Assembly (NCBI GenBank): GCA_047633175.1
Contig: JBLIEQ010000003.1
Span: 124,001-188,000 of the forward strand
Source of the DNA: Motiliproteus sp047633175
GTDB taxonomy: Bacteria > Pseudomonadota > Gammaproteobacteria > Pseudomonadales > Balneatricaceae
DNA: 64,000 nt
Direction of reading: 5' to 3'
Made by a program: the position numbers and the translations under genes. Shown piece by piece: positions 18,546 through 27,514 of this stretch (position 1 is the first letter of the stretch; each line of letters starts with the position of its first letter). The notes under the pieces were generated by a model. That model ran no database searches, was not told the DNA's origin, and saw only the letters and a program-made list of their open reading frames with translations.

Positions 18546-19867
18546 CGGTCACTCTCCTGAAGTTGGCGCAGCACAGCCGCCACCGTATAAAAAGAACCCA
18601 CGACCAACACCCGGTCACCCGGCTGACTCTGCGAGAGTGCCGCCTGACAAGCATCCCAGGGAGAGGCATAGCCGAGCCCATGCTGACCTTTGGGAAGCGC
18701 TGCAACCAGCTGTTCTGCACGACAGCCCCTGGGCACCTGAAGGTCGGCCAATAACCAGTGATCGACAGCAGGGGCTAGTGCCTCCAGCGTCAGGGTACGC
18801 TCTTTATCCTCAAGCATCCCCAGCACACACCAGGTCCTACCGGTTATCGGCGTTAAGCGGCCGATAAGGTACGCTGCGGCATGCGGATTATGGGCAACAT
18901 CCAAGATCAGTTCGCGTCCATCACGCTCGATACGTTGGCGCCTACCAACCAGGCGGGCAGCTGCCAACCCCTCACAGATACTGGACCGGCTGACGGCCAG
19001 GGGTAGCAGTGCGATCACCTGTAACGCCGTCGCTGCATTTTCAAACGGCAGCTCTGGCATGGGTAACGCCTGGTACTCCAGCGCCTGGCCCTGGCCCGTC
19101 AGTCCAGACCAGCGCCACACCCCGGATGTAGAGTTAGATTTGGAGTCGGATTTGGAGCTGGCGCCGGATTCAGAGTCGGCGTATTGTTCGAAATCCCGAC
19201 CCCAGTGATACAGGGGACAGCCCAGGGCCTCAGCGCGCGCCCTGATACTGGCGGGCAGATCTGACTCGCCATAGACGACAGGGATTGCAGGGCGCAGGAT
19301 TCCGGCTTTTTCGTAGCCGACCGCTTCACGGTCATCTCCCAGCCAATCCTGATGATCCAGGGCAATAGTGGTGATCACGCTAATATCGGGATCGATGATA
19401 TTGACCGCATCCAGCCTGCCACCCAGGCCCACCTCCAGCAGCATAAGATCGGGCTGCCACTGCCGGAACAACCAGAGGGCTGCGAGAGTACCCAATTCAA
19501 AATAGGTCAGCGTAACACCAACCTGCTGCCGAGCATGCTCTACCGCAGCAAAAGCGCTACAAAGCTGCGCATCACTGGCGGGCTCGCCGTTAAGACAAAT
19601 CCGCTCATTATAGTGCAGCAGATGCGGAGAGCTATAAGCCGCAACCCTGTAGCCCTCAAGTACCATAATTTTGCTGATATAAGCCTGGGTTGAGCCCTTG
19701 CCATTGGTTCCTGCCAGAGTAACGACTGGACAGGTCCAGCCCTGTATAAGCTGTAACTCGTCTGCAACCCGGGTGGTGCGGGTCAAGCCGAGTTCAATCT
19801 CGTCCGGATGACCCGCCTCGATATAACTCAGCCACTGTGCTAATGACATGGGGTCTGGTAACGACAT
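18542..19867 (-). CDS. folC: Bifunctional dihydrofolate/folylpolyglutamate synthase
   Basis: Adds glutamate to dihydropteroate and to folates, using ATP. The 441-residue product has the P-loop GTNGKGSTQAYI near 53, the YSSPHL segment, FELGTLAALW, EVGLGGRLDAVN and, in the C-terminal domain, DVAHNPHAA. Between about 225 and 245 there is an insertion made of Ser, Asp and Lys (SESGASSKSDSKSNSTS) encoded by small direct repeats near 19130-19180; it is absent from folC proteins I know and probably forms a surface loop. The gene sits in the accD-folC-dedD-cvpA-purF order typical of the class. Confidence 0.94.
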   Translation of the reverse strand: MSLPDPMSLAQWLSYIEAGHPDEIELGLTRTTRVADELQLIQGWTCPVVTLAGTNGKGSTQAYISKIMVLEGYRVAAYSSPHLLHYNERICLNGEPASDAQLCSAFAAVEHARQQVGVTLTYFELGTLAALWLFRQWQPDLMLLEVGLGGRLDAVNIIDPDISVITTIALDHQDWLGDDREAVGYEKAGILRPAIPVVYGESDLPASIRARAEALGCPLYHWGRDFEQYADSESGASSKSDSKSNSTSGVWRWSGLTGQGQALEYQALPMPELPFENAATALQVIALLPLAVSRSSICEGLAAARLVGRRQRIERDGRELILDVAHNPHAAAYLIGRLTPITGRTWCVLGMLEDKERTLTLEALAPAVDHWLLADLQVPRGCRAEQLVAALPKGQHGLGYASPWDACQAALSQSQPGDRVLVVGSFYTVAAVLRQLQESDR

Positions 19868-19875
19868 AAAACGAC

Positions 19876-20751
19876 TCAGGCGTCGACTTCAATAGCCGGC
19901 TGTTGCATTAACTTGGCGAGTATTGATGCCAATTTAACTCGCATCTGATCACGCGCGATAATCATATCGATAGCGCCGTGCTCAAGCAGAAACTCGCTGC
20001 GCTGAAAACCTTCGGGCAATTTTTCGCGAACCGTCTGTTCAATAACCCGAGGACCGGCAAAACCGATCAACGCATTCGGCTCGGCCACGTTGAGATCACC
20101 CAGCATCGCAAGGCTCGCAGAGACTCCGCCAAACACCGGATCGGTCAATACCGAGATATAGGGGATCCCTTCAGACTTCAGCTTCTCCAGCGCAGCACTG
20201 GTCTTGGCCATCTGCATCAGCGAAAATAACGCCTCCTGCATCCGCGCGCCGCCACTGGCCGCAAAACAGACCAGCGGGATCCGTTTTTCCAGACAGACAT
20301 TAACTGCCCGTACAAAACGTTCACCGACCACCGCGCCCATAGAACCGCCCATAAACGAAAATTCAAACGCTACTGCGACCACATCCGCGCCATACAGCGT
20401 GGCTTTCATGGCAACCAGCGCATCTTTCTCGCCCGTTGCTTTTTGCGCGGCAACAAGTCGATCCTTATAGCGCTTAGAATCTTTAAATTTAAGCCTGTCG
20501 ACGGGCTCGATATCGGCACCAATTTCGATCCGGTCGCCTTTGTCCAGAAACCAGTCCAGGCGCTGACGGGCATTCAGGCGCATATGATGTTTGCATTTGG
20601 TACAAACATTGAGGTTCTTGTCCAGCTCGGGGCGATAGAGCACCGCCGCACATTTAGGACATTTCTTCCACAAACCCTCAGGAATATCGCTCTTCTTTCC
20701 AAACTCAGCACGGCCAAGAGAGGGGACGATCTTTTCTAGCCAGTTACTCAT
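19876..20751 (-). CDS. accD: Acetyl-CoA carboxylase, carboxyltransferase subunit beta
   Basis: With AccA it transfers the carboxyl group from biotin to acetyl-CoA, the committed step of fatty acid synthesis. The 291-residue product begins MSNWLEKIVPS and carries the four-cysteine zinc ribbon CPKC (31-34) and CTKC (50s), followed by the crotonase-like carboxyltransferase domain with FEFSFMGGSMG, SGGARMQE, ALIGFAGPRVIEQT and GAIDMII. The order trpA-accD-folC is standard for gammaproteobacteria. The gap to folC is only 8 bases. Confidence 0.96.
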   Translation of the reverse strand: MSNWLEKIVPSLGRAEFGKKSDIPEGLWKKCPKCAAVLYRPELDKNLNVCTKCKHHMRLNARQRLDWFLDKGDRIEIGADIEPVDRLKFKDSKRYKDRLVAAQKATGEKDALVAMKATLYGADVVAVAFEFSFMGGSMGAVVGERFVRAVNVCLEKRIPLVCFAASGGARMQEALFSLMQMAKTSAALEKLKSEGIPYISVLTDPVFGGVSASLAMLGDLNVAEPNALIGFAGPRVIEQTVREKLPEGFQRSEFLLEHGAIDMIIARDQMRVKLASILAKLMQQPAIEVDA

Positions 20752-20823
20752 ATAGGGTTATCCACTCTTATCGACTGTTTATCGATTACTGATCACTAGG
20801 AGGTTGAAGACTCGTTCAGCGGC

Positions 20824-21630
20824 CTAAGCACAGTCCATGGCAGCACGCATGGAGGCTACAATCTCGGCGACCGCAGCGGGAATCTGCTCGGGCTGATGTT
20901 GCAGTTCGGCAATCTTATTGACCAGTACGCTCCCGACAATCACGCCCTCAGACACCCGGGCTACGGCTGCCGCCGAGACACTGTCACGGATACCAAAACC
21001 TACAGCGACGGGAACCTGAGTGTACTGCTTGATCTTGTTAACACTGTCTGCGACCGCATCGACGTCTAGCTCACTGGAACCGGTAACCCCTTTGACCGAA
21101 ACATAATAGAGGTAGCCGCTGCCTGACCGGCAGATCAGTTCAGTACGTTCGGGGGTGGTGGTCGGCGACAGCAGGAAAATAGCATCGAGCCGATGCTCGC
21201 GCAGGCCTACACAGAAATCGACAGCCTCTTCGGGGGGCAGATCGACGGTCAGGACGCCATCCACACCTGACGCCGAGGCCTGCTCTAAGAAGCGGGCGTA
21301 ACCGAGCGCCTCGATCGTATTGAGATAGCCCATCAGCACCACCGGCGTCGTCGCATCGACACTCCTGAACTCTTTGACCATCGCCAGCACATCGACCAGT
21401 CGGGTGCCATGACTCAGCGCGCGCTCGCAGGCCAGCTGGATCACCGGGCCATCGGCCATAGGATCGGAAAACGGCACACCCAGCTCAATAATATCGGCAC
21501 CGGCCTCGACTAACGCATGCATCAGCCCGACCGTCACACCAGGCACAGGATCTCCTGCCGTGATGTAGGGGATCAGTGCCTTGCGGCCCTTAGCCTGCAA
21601 CCCTTGAAAACATGCTTGGATACGACTCAT
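20824..21630 (-). CDS. trpA: Tryptophan synthase alpha chain
   Basis: Cleaves indole-3-glycerol phosphate to indole, which channels to TrpB. The 268-residue TIM-barrel protein has the catalytic Glu in DIIELGVPFSDPMADGP (near residue 49) and the Asp in VDGVLTVDLPPEE (near 60 residues later in the barrel), plus FLLSPTTT and the phosphate-binding SRVSEGVIVGS region. The start ATG 21630 gives the normal N-terminus MSRIQACFQGL. It lies 62 bases downstream of trpB in the trpF-trpB-trpA order. Confidence 0.96.
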   Translation of the reverse strand: MSRIQACFQGLQAKGRKALIPYITAGDPVPGVTVGLMHALVEAGADIIELGVPFSDPMADGPVIQLACERALSHGTRLVDVLAMVKEFRSVDATTPVVLMGYLNTIEALGYARFLEQASASGVDGVLTVDLPPEEAVDFCVGLREHRLDAIFLLSPTTTPERTELICRSGSGYLYYVSVKGVTGSSELDVDAVADSVNKIKQYTQVPVAVGFGIRDSVSAAAVARVSEGVIVGSVLVNKIAELQHQPEQIPAAVAEIVASMRAAMDCA

Positions 21631-21692
21631 TAAAACCTCGATCTATTAACATTAACGCCTGACTCACCGCCTGACTAACCGCTTGAGAGAAC

Positions 21693-22913
21693 CTAAACAA
21701 CGATGCCATCGATCTCAGCAACGGTATGGATGTCTTTATCTCCACGACCCGACAGATTGATCAGCAGGATCTGATCCTTGCCCATGGTTGGAGCCATCTT
21801 AATCGCTTCAGCGATCGCATGGCTCGATTCCAGCGCGGGCATAATCCCTTCAACCTGGGTCAGGGTCCGGAAGGCGGCAAGGGCCTCATCATCGTTGATG
21901 GCGACATATTCCGCGCGTCCGGTATCTTTCAACCAAGAATGTTCAGGCCCTACCCCGGGGTAATCCAGACCTGCCGAGACCGAATGGGTGGCGGCGATCT
22001 GGCCGGCGTCATCTTCCATCAGATAGGTACGATTACCGTGCAGGACGCCCGGACGACCGGCACTTAGGGGCGCGGCATGCTGCCCGGTTTCGATGCCGAG
22101 ACCGCCGGCTTCCACTCCGATCATACGAACAGAGATATCGGGTATAAAGGGATGAAACAGGCCTATGGCATTAGAGCCGCCGCCTACACAGGCGATCAGC
22201 GCATCCGGCAACTTGCCGGCCTGGGCTAAACACTGCTCGCGCGCTTCACGACCGATCACTGACTGAAAATCACGGACCATTTTTGGATAGGGGTGCGGGC
22301 CGGCCGCAGTACCTATAATGTAGAAGGTGGTATCTATGTTAGTAACCCAGTCACGCATCGCCTCGTTCAGGGCATCTTTGAGGGTCTTGGTGCCGGATTC
22401 GACCGGGATCACCGTGGCGCCGAGCAGTTTCATCCGATAGACATTGACCGTCTGCCGGCGGATATCTTCCGAACCCATGTACACCACACACTCCAGACCC
22501 AACCGGGCCGCAACGGTCGCGGTGGCCACACCATGCTGACCCGCACCTGTCTCGGCGATCACCCGAGGCTTGCCCATGTGCTTGGCCAGCAGGGCCTGAC
22601 CGATAGTGTTGTTGATCTTGTGAGCGCCGGTATGATTAAGGTCTTCACGCTTTAGATAGATCTGGGCACCGCCCAGCTCTCGACTCAGACGCTCGGCGTG
22701 ATAGAGAGGCGAGGGACGGCCAACGTAATGGGCCAGATCCTTATCGAAGGTCTCTTTAAAGTCCTGCGTTTGACTGAGCCGCTCATAAAGCTCGGTCAAC
22801 TCCTCAAGTGCGCTGATCAATGTCTCGGATGCAAACCGTCCGCCATAAGGACCGAAATGGCCCTGCGCATCGGGCAATTGCATCAGCTTCTGAATATCAA
22901 TCTCTGTCACCAC
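21693..22913 (-). CDS. trpB: Tryptophan synthase beta chain
   Basis: PLP enzyme that joins indole and serine to tryptophan. The 406-residue product has GPYGGRFASETL, the PLP lysine in NHTGAHKINN (about residue 95), ETGAGQHGVATA, and GGGSNAIG for phosphate binding. Start codon is GTG at 22913 (a second GTG follows at 22910), with AGAGGTGG about 5 bases upstream inside the end of trpF. The 17-base overlap with trpF suggests translational coupling. Confidence 0.96.
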   Translation of the reverse strand: MVTEIDIQKLMQLPDAQGHFGPYGGRFASETLISALEELTELYERLSQTQDFKETFDKDLAHYVGRPSPLYHAERLSRELGGAQIYLKREDLNHTGAHKINNTIGQALLAKHMGKPRVIAETGAGQHGVATATVAARLGLECVVYMGSEDIRRQTVNVYRMKLLGATVIPVESGTKTLKDALNEAMRDWVTNIDTTFYIIGTAAGPHPYPKMVRDFQSVIGREAREQCLAQAGKLPDALIACVGGGSNAIGLFHPFIPDISVRMIGVEAGGLGIETGQHAAPLSAGRPGVLHGNRTYLMEDDAGQIAATHSVSAGLDYPGVGPEHSWLKDTGRAEYVAINDDEALAAFRTLTQVEGIMPALESSHAIAEAIKMAPTMGKDQILLINLSGRGDKDIHTVAEIDGIVV

Positions 22914-23523
22914 GAGCCACCTCTTGTATAAATCGTTCTACTAAATCAATGTCTTTAATGCCTTTGGCCGCTTCAACACCGCCACTGACATCTACCGCAT
23001 AGGGCCGCACTGTACCGATGGCCCGGGCCACATTATGGACGCCCAGCCCCCCCGCTAAAATCACCGGCAGAGGCAGATCCTCAGCCAGCAGTTGCCAGTC
23101 AAAGGTTTCACCCGTACCGCCCGGAACCCCCGCCTTGTAGGCATCGCAGAGTAATCCCCGGGCATCCTGATAGTGCGCCGCCTGCTGCTGCAGATTTAAT
23201 TCCGGGCGTACCCGCACCGCCTTGATATAGGCGGTTCCGAATTGGCGACAGAACTGCGCGGGCTCATCGCCATGAAACTGCAGCAAGTCGATCGGCAGCT
23301 GCTGTAAAATCTGTTCTATTCGCGCAGGCTGTTCATCGACGAATAATGCCGTTACAGTCACAAATGCAGGCAGAGCCGCACAGATCAATTGAGCCTGCTC
23401 GATCGACACCGCACGCGGGCTGGGAGGATAGAAGACCAGGCCTATGCTGTCAGCCCCAGCCTGCGCGACACGACGCGCATCCTCGACCTGAGTCAGACCA
23501 CAAATTTTGACCCGGGTTCTCAC
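22897..23523 (-). CDS. trpF: Phosphoribosylanthranilate isomerase
   Basis: A free-standing TIM-barrel isomerase of 208 residues for the Amadori rearrangement in tryptophan synthesis. The catalytic cysteine is in VKICGLTQ (residue 8), the Asp in AYKAGVPGGTGETFDW (near 130), and the phosphate site in ILAGGLGVHNV and DVSGGVE. Start codon is GTG 23523. A separate trpF next to trpB is the pseudomonad arrangement, unlike the trpC-trpF fusion of enterics. Confidence 0.95.
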   Translation of the reverse strand: MRTRVKICGLTQVEDARRVAQAGADSIGLVFYPPSPRAVSIEQAQLICAALPAFVTVTALFVDEQPARIEQILQQLPIDLLQFHGDEPAQFCRQFGTAYIKAVRVRPELNLQQQAAHYQDARGLLCDAYKAGVPGGTGETFDWQLLAEDLPLPVILAGGLGVHNVARAIGTVRPYAVDVSGGVEAAKGIKDIDLVERFIQEVARGDRD

Positions 23524-23577
23524 CGTCTGCCACCCCGATTACAAAACGGAAATAGTACCAGAACGCTCTATGTTTGG

Positions 23578-24414
23578 TTAGTCGAACTGAGGTAAAAAAA
23601 CCGGACCGAGCTCTGATTGCGGCAGTGCAAACTCTGCAGGGTACTTAACATCGACGAAGTAGAGACCAAACGGCTGCGCAGTCACCCCGCCTTTTCGCCG
23701 ATCACGCGCATCCAATACCTCTTTAGCCCATTGAGGCTCTGCCTCTCCGGCACCAATCTTCATCAGAACTCCGGCGAAATTTCGAATCATGTGATGCAAG
23801 AAGGCATTGGCGCTGACATCGAGTACGATCAGATTTCCGATTCGACGAACCTCGAACCGCCTCACCTGCCGCACCGGACTTTTTGCCTGACAACCTGCCG
23901 CACGATAGGAGGAAAAGTCATGCTCACCGATCAAGAAATTTGCAGCCTGCTGCATCCGCTGCTCATCCAGCGGCTTATGGGTCCAGCTCAGCTGATGCTT
24001 AAGCAGCGCTGACTTCACGGGCGCACTATAGATAACATACCGGTAACGCCGCTCAAGCGCAGAAAATCGGGCGTGGAAATCATCAGAGACCGGCCTGGCC
24101 CAGCGGATATTGATATCGTAGGGCATGTTGGTATTGGCACCCAGCACCCAGGCCCGATCGTTACGAACCGCATGGGTATCCACATGGATAATCTGATAAC
24201 AACCATGCACACCGGCATCGGTTCGTCCGGCACAAATCACCTTGACCGGTTCGTTGGCGACCACTGACAGCCCCTGCTCCACAAAATCCTGAACACAGAC
24301 CACGTCACCCGGCTGGCTCTGCCAGCCCCTGTAGGCACTACCATCGTACTCGATACACATGGCATAACGAAAAAGAGGCAGCATAGCCGCCTCTTGAGAT
24401 ACAGCTTTACTCAT
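23578..24414 (-). CDS. truA: tRNA pseudouridine(38-40) synthase
   Basis: Modifies U38-U40 in the tRNA anticodon arm. The 278-residue product shows CIEYDGSAYRGWQ, the catalytic Asp in CAGRTDAGVHG (near residue 68), FHARFSALERRYRY, and the C-terminal NAFLHHMIRN segment. The N-terminus has about 10 extra residues before the usual start; ATG 24414 overlaps the fimV stop by one base (TAATG), which favours it. fimV-truA-trpF is the conserved pseudomonad order. Confidence 0.95.
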   Translation of the reverse strand: MSKAVSQEAAMLPLFRYAMCIEYDGSAYRGWQSQPGDVVCVQDFVEQGLSVVANEPVKVICAGRTDAGVHGCYQIIHVDTHAVRNDRAWVLGANTNMPYDINIRWARPVSDDFHARFSALERRYRYVIYSAPVKSALLKHQLSWTHKPLDEQRMQQAANFLIGEHDFSSYRAAGCQAKSPVRQVRRFEVRRIGNLIVLDVSANAFLHHMIRNFAGVLMKIGAGEAEPQWAKEVLDARDRRKGGVTAQPFGLYFVDVKYPAEFALPQSELGPVFLPQFD

Positions 24415-27248
24415 TAGCTTTTCAGACTTTCCAGTAATTGCTTAGCTTCGGTTATCTGCTCAGGGGAGCCTTCTTCGATCACTTCCTGAAGGATATCACG
24501 AGCGCCCTCCTGATCCTCCATGTCGACATACGCCCGAGCCAGATCAATCTTGGTACCTATCTCATCTGTGCCATCGAGATAATCGATCTCGGCAACATCA
24601 GAATCCGTTTCTTGCAGCGCCAGGTCATTATCGGTAGACACCAGCAGCTGCTCCAACTCTGCCTCTAACTCCGCGTCATCGGCTTGGTCCAGGCCATCGT
24701 CCAGCGCCAGCGTTGATGGCTGAGGGGCTTGGGCTTGCGTCCCGCTCTTCGTATCTTCGACGACACCCTCAGGCTCATCGTCCTCATCATCCAGCTCGAA
24801 CACGAACGTATCTACCGCGGCTTCTGCCGCGTCAGCGTCTTTGAGCGCACCTGGATCTTCATCGCTGGCAACATCGCTGGCAACATCGCTGGCAACATCG
24901 CTGGCAACATCGCTAACAACAGCGTCCAGATTCAGATCTGCAATCGCCTCCGGCTCAAGGAACTCAGACAGCAGTTCTTCCTCGGCTGAGGGCTCCATCT
25001 CGTCGGCTGAGGGCTCCTCCGCGAGCAGCGCTTCGGACGCACCCGATTCAGGGTCCTCCGTCTTTTCTGAAGCATTATTCAACAAGGCATCCAGAGTCTC
25101 ATCATCTGAAGCCTCATCATCCGTCACCATGGCCACCTGCTCTATTGCAGATGACTCATCCGTCAGCAGCTCATCCAGCTCGAAGCCAACCCCGTCTTCT
25201 TCAGAGAGAAGCGCATCCAGATCCGCACTTGAGTCATCCTCGTCATCCTCGGAGAGCAGCGCATCCAGCTCAGAGCCCACAGCATCCTCGAGTTCCTGAG
25301 CCAGACCCTCTTCAGACTCGCTACTCTTTTCAGGCTCGTTACTCTTTTCAGGCTCGGCGTCAGACAATCCGCTCTCAGCAAGCAAGGCATCTAGATCACC
25401 ATCAAAACCATCATCTGAATCCAGATCGGCAACAGCTATCTCATCGATCTCTGAAGCGACGTCCGAATCCCTCTGTGAACCCTCGTTCTCGTTCTCGTTC
25501 TCGTTCTCAGCCAGAAGAGAATCCAACCCTGTATCCAGATCAACATCTAGCTCAGCATCCAGCTCGGCAACAGCAACCTCAGCGTCCTCGACCTCATCAA
25601 AATCGGTCGACAGATCGTATTCATCATCATCTAACAGTGAATTGGAAAAATCAGACATCTGCAGGTCATCAATCACCGGTTCATCGAGTTTGAGATCTAG
25701 ATCCAGATCTTCACCCAGGGCACTGTCGAGTTCATCATCAGAGATAGAACCGAACTCGTCTTGCGGGCCGCTACTCTCGGTAGACATATTGAAGGGATCA
25801 TTTAAATCCTCTTCGGTGAAGCGTTCATCAGCCCCCGCATCATCACGCGGACCCAACACTTCGGCGGCGACAGCCGTTGCGGCAACCTCTGGCGAAAGCT
25901 CCTTAGCCTGGGAGAGATCGACGCTTGCATCAGGCTCGTCAAGGGGCTCTTGCGCCTTACCGACATCTTCCTTCTTAGACTTACGCACCCAGATCAACAA
26001 CCCGATCAGCAACGCAAGCAGGGCCGCACCCGCACCCGCAAGCCACTCAAAAGGCAGACGGGCAAGAGAGAACTCATCTGCCTCAGGCGCCTGCTGCTGC
26101 AGTGCCAACTTCTCCTGCAGCTCCGCAAGCTGCTGATCTTTGAGTTCAACCAGGCGCTGCATCGATGCCATCTGCTCGCTTAAGCGGTCAAGACGATCAA
26201 ACATCTCTACATTGTCGCGCTCAACTTTATTCAACCCTTCAAGGGTCACCACCAGCTGCTCTTCCAACTCCAGGTTCTTCGCTGCGATCTCGGCGGCCAG
26301 GGGCGATTCCAAAGCGGCTGTCGATGTTTCACTGGCAACGACGCCAGGCTTAGCAGGACGCGCCGGGGCCTCCTCTGCCACCTTGCTGACAATCCGCAGC
26401 TGAGAATCTTCGACAACCGCCTCACTGCGGGTACTGAGCGCCTCTTGAGCCGCATCGAGCCTGGCGGCTTCGGACTTTTCCGCGGCAGCCGCCGCACCCT
26501 TCCAGCGGCTGTTTTGGCGCTTCACCTCCTGCACCGAGTCCCGAACATTGAAATTGAGAATCTGCTCTTTACTGGGAATATCCAGCACCACGCCAGACTT
26601 GAGGCGGTTGATGTTGTTATTCATAAACGCATTAGGGTTCGCACGTTGAATAGCCAACATCATCTGCTGGGGGGTAATACTGGCATCAGGCAGCGTTTTT
26701 AATGCGATTTGCCATAAGGTATCGACCTTGGTAACGCGGTACTCTGTGGATCTGGAGGGCTGCGGCGATGGATCGGCTACTGTCGACATATCGCTGGACG
26801 AGGACTGAGCAACAGGCGCCTGCGGCTGACCCCGGGGCACAAGATCTTCGGCAGTAAACACCGGCGGGTCCAGCAGTACGGTATATTCACGCACCAACCG
26901 ACCACTGGGCCAATTCACTTCGATCAAAAAATTAAGAAAGGGCTCTCGAATCGGCGCGCTGGTGGTCAGTACAAGCGTACCCTCGCCTCCAATGATATTG
27001 AGTTTGAAGCGGATATCGGACAGGATCGGCGTCGGTTTTACACCGGCAAGATAAAAGTCATCGGTGTTCGCCAGGCGAGTTTCAACCTGAGACGCATTCA
27101 AACCACGTAGCTGCAGAAGATCGATCTCTGCCTGCAACGGTTGATTTAATGCCGAACTGACGGTCACCTCGCCCAGCCCTAAGGCATGGGCCTGCATCGA
27201 ACCTAAGGCACTCATAATCGCCAGACTGATCACGCTTTTACGCAACAT
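24414..27248 (-). CDS. fimV: FimV-type polar hub/peptidoglycan-binding protein
   Basis: A 944-residue inner-membrane protein that organises the cell pole, type IV pili and, in Pseudomonas, cAMP signalling. Order of parts: signal peptide (LRKSVISLAIMSALG, then AHALGLGE), the FimV N-terminal domain, a LysM domain (about 165-225, from EYRVTKVDTLWQIAL), a coiled coil (about 320-390, with LEEQLVVTLEGLN and LQEKLALQQQ), one membrane helix (about 402-422), a very acidic Asp/Glu/Ser-rich region of about 430 residues, and the C-terminal FimV helices (KIDLARAYVDMEDQEGAR). I choose ATG 27248 because AAGGG sits 8 bases upstream; the ORF extends 7 codons further. The acidic part has several in-frame tandem repeats. 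Confidence 0.94.
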   Translation of the reverse strand: MLRKSVISLAIMSALGSMQAHALGLGEVTVSSALNQPLQAEIDLLQLRGLNASQVETRLANTDDFYLAGVKPTPILSDIRFKLNIIGGEGTLVLTTSAPIREPFLNFLIEVNWPSGRLVREYTVLLDPPVFTAEDLVPRGQPQAPVAQSSSSDMSTVADPSPQPSRSTEYRVTKVDTLWQIALKTLPDASITPQQMMLAIQRANPNAFMNNNINRLKSGVVLDIPSKEQILNFNVRDSVQEVKRQNSRWKGAAAAAEKSEAARLDAAQEALSTRSEAVVEDSQLRIVSKVAEEAPARPAKPGVVASETSTAALESPLAAEIAAKNLELEEQLVVTLEGLNKVERDNVEMFDRLDRLSEQMASMQRLVELKDQQLAELQEKLALQQQAPEADEFSLARLPFEWLAGAGAALLALLIGLLIWVRKSKKEDVGKAQEPLDEPDASVDLSQAKELSPEVAATAVAAEVLGPRDDAGADERFTEEDLNDPFNMSTESSGPQDEFGSISDDELDSALGEDLDLDLKLDEPVIDDLQMSDFSNSLLDDDEYDLSTDFDEVEDAEVAVAELDAELDVDLDTGLDSLLAENENENENEGSQRDSDVASEIDEIAVADLDSDDGFDGDLDALLAESGLSDAEPEKSNEPEKSSESEEGLAQELEDAVGSELDALLSEDDEDDSSADLDALLSEEDGVGFELDELLTDESSAIEQVAMVTDDEASDDETLDALLNNASEKTEDPESGASEALLAEEPSADEMEPSAEEELLSEFLEPEAIADLNLDAVVSDVASDVASDVASDVASDEDPGALKDADAAEAAVDTFVFELDDEDDEPEGVVEDTKSGTQAQAPQPSTLALDDGLDQADDAELEAELEQLLVSTDNDLALQETDSDVAEIDYLDGTDEIGTKIDLARAYVDMEDQEGARDILQEVIEEGSPEQITEAKQLLESLKS
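24861..24920 (-). repeat. 12-bp in-frame tandem repeat in fimV
   Basis: Five units of ATCGCTGGCAAC (plus strand), the last with one change, encode DVAS repeated in the acidic region of FimV. Nearby are a 6-bp array (TCGTTC four times, 25483-25506, encoding NENENENE) and an 18-bp doublet near 25320-25356 (EKSNEPEKSSE). All are multiples of three and keep the frame. Confidence 0.9.
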
Positions 27249-27456
27249 GCTCAACACCCTTATTTTCATCGCCGCGAATAATCAGTACGAAGCTTGGCCA
27301 TATAAAGACAGGGGCAGTTATGGTCGCAACCCCTTCTTTTTCCATCTCTTGGACGAAATCGTTTTAAAGTATTAATTAAACGTCCGTGTTAATCAACAAA
27401 ATCACTGCTGCAGCAGCCTCCTGGGAGACTGCTTATCTGACTTTTCAGAAGACAGA

Positions 27457-27493
27457 TAAAAAAACGGCCGCTGTATTTATCATCGGCCGTTTT
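27457..27493 (-). terminator. Rho-independent terminator of asd
   Basis: On the minus strand AAAACGGCCG and CGGCCGTTTT pair across a 13-base loop, and the second arm runs into a run of seven Ts. It lies about 20 bases downstream of the asd stop and before fimV, so fimV has its own promoter in the 27249-27456 gap. Confidence 0.85.
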
Positions 27494-27514
27494 AACAGGG
27501 ACTAAACCTTCATA

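Noticed and set aside
24841..25693. Long plus-strand ORFs rich in Ser or Arg/His/Pro opposite fimV
   Set aside because: Antisense shadows of the acidic repeat region; low complexity and no start signals.
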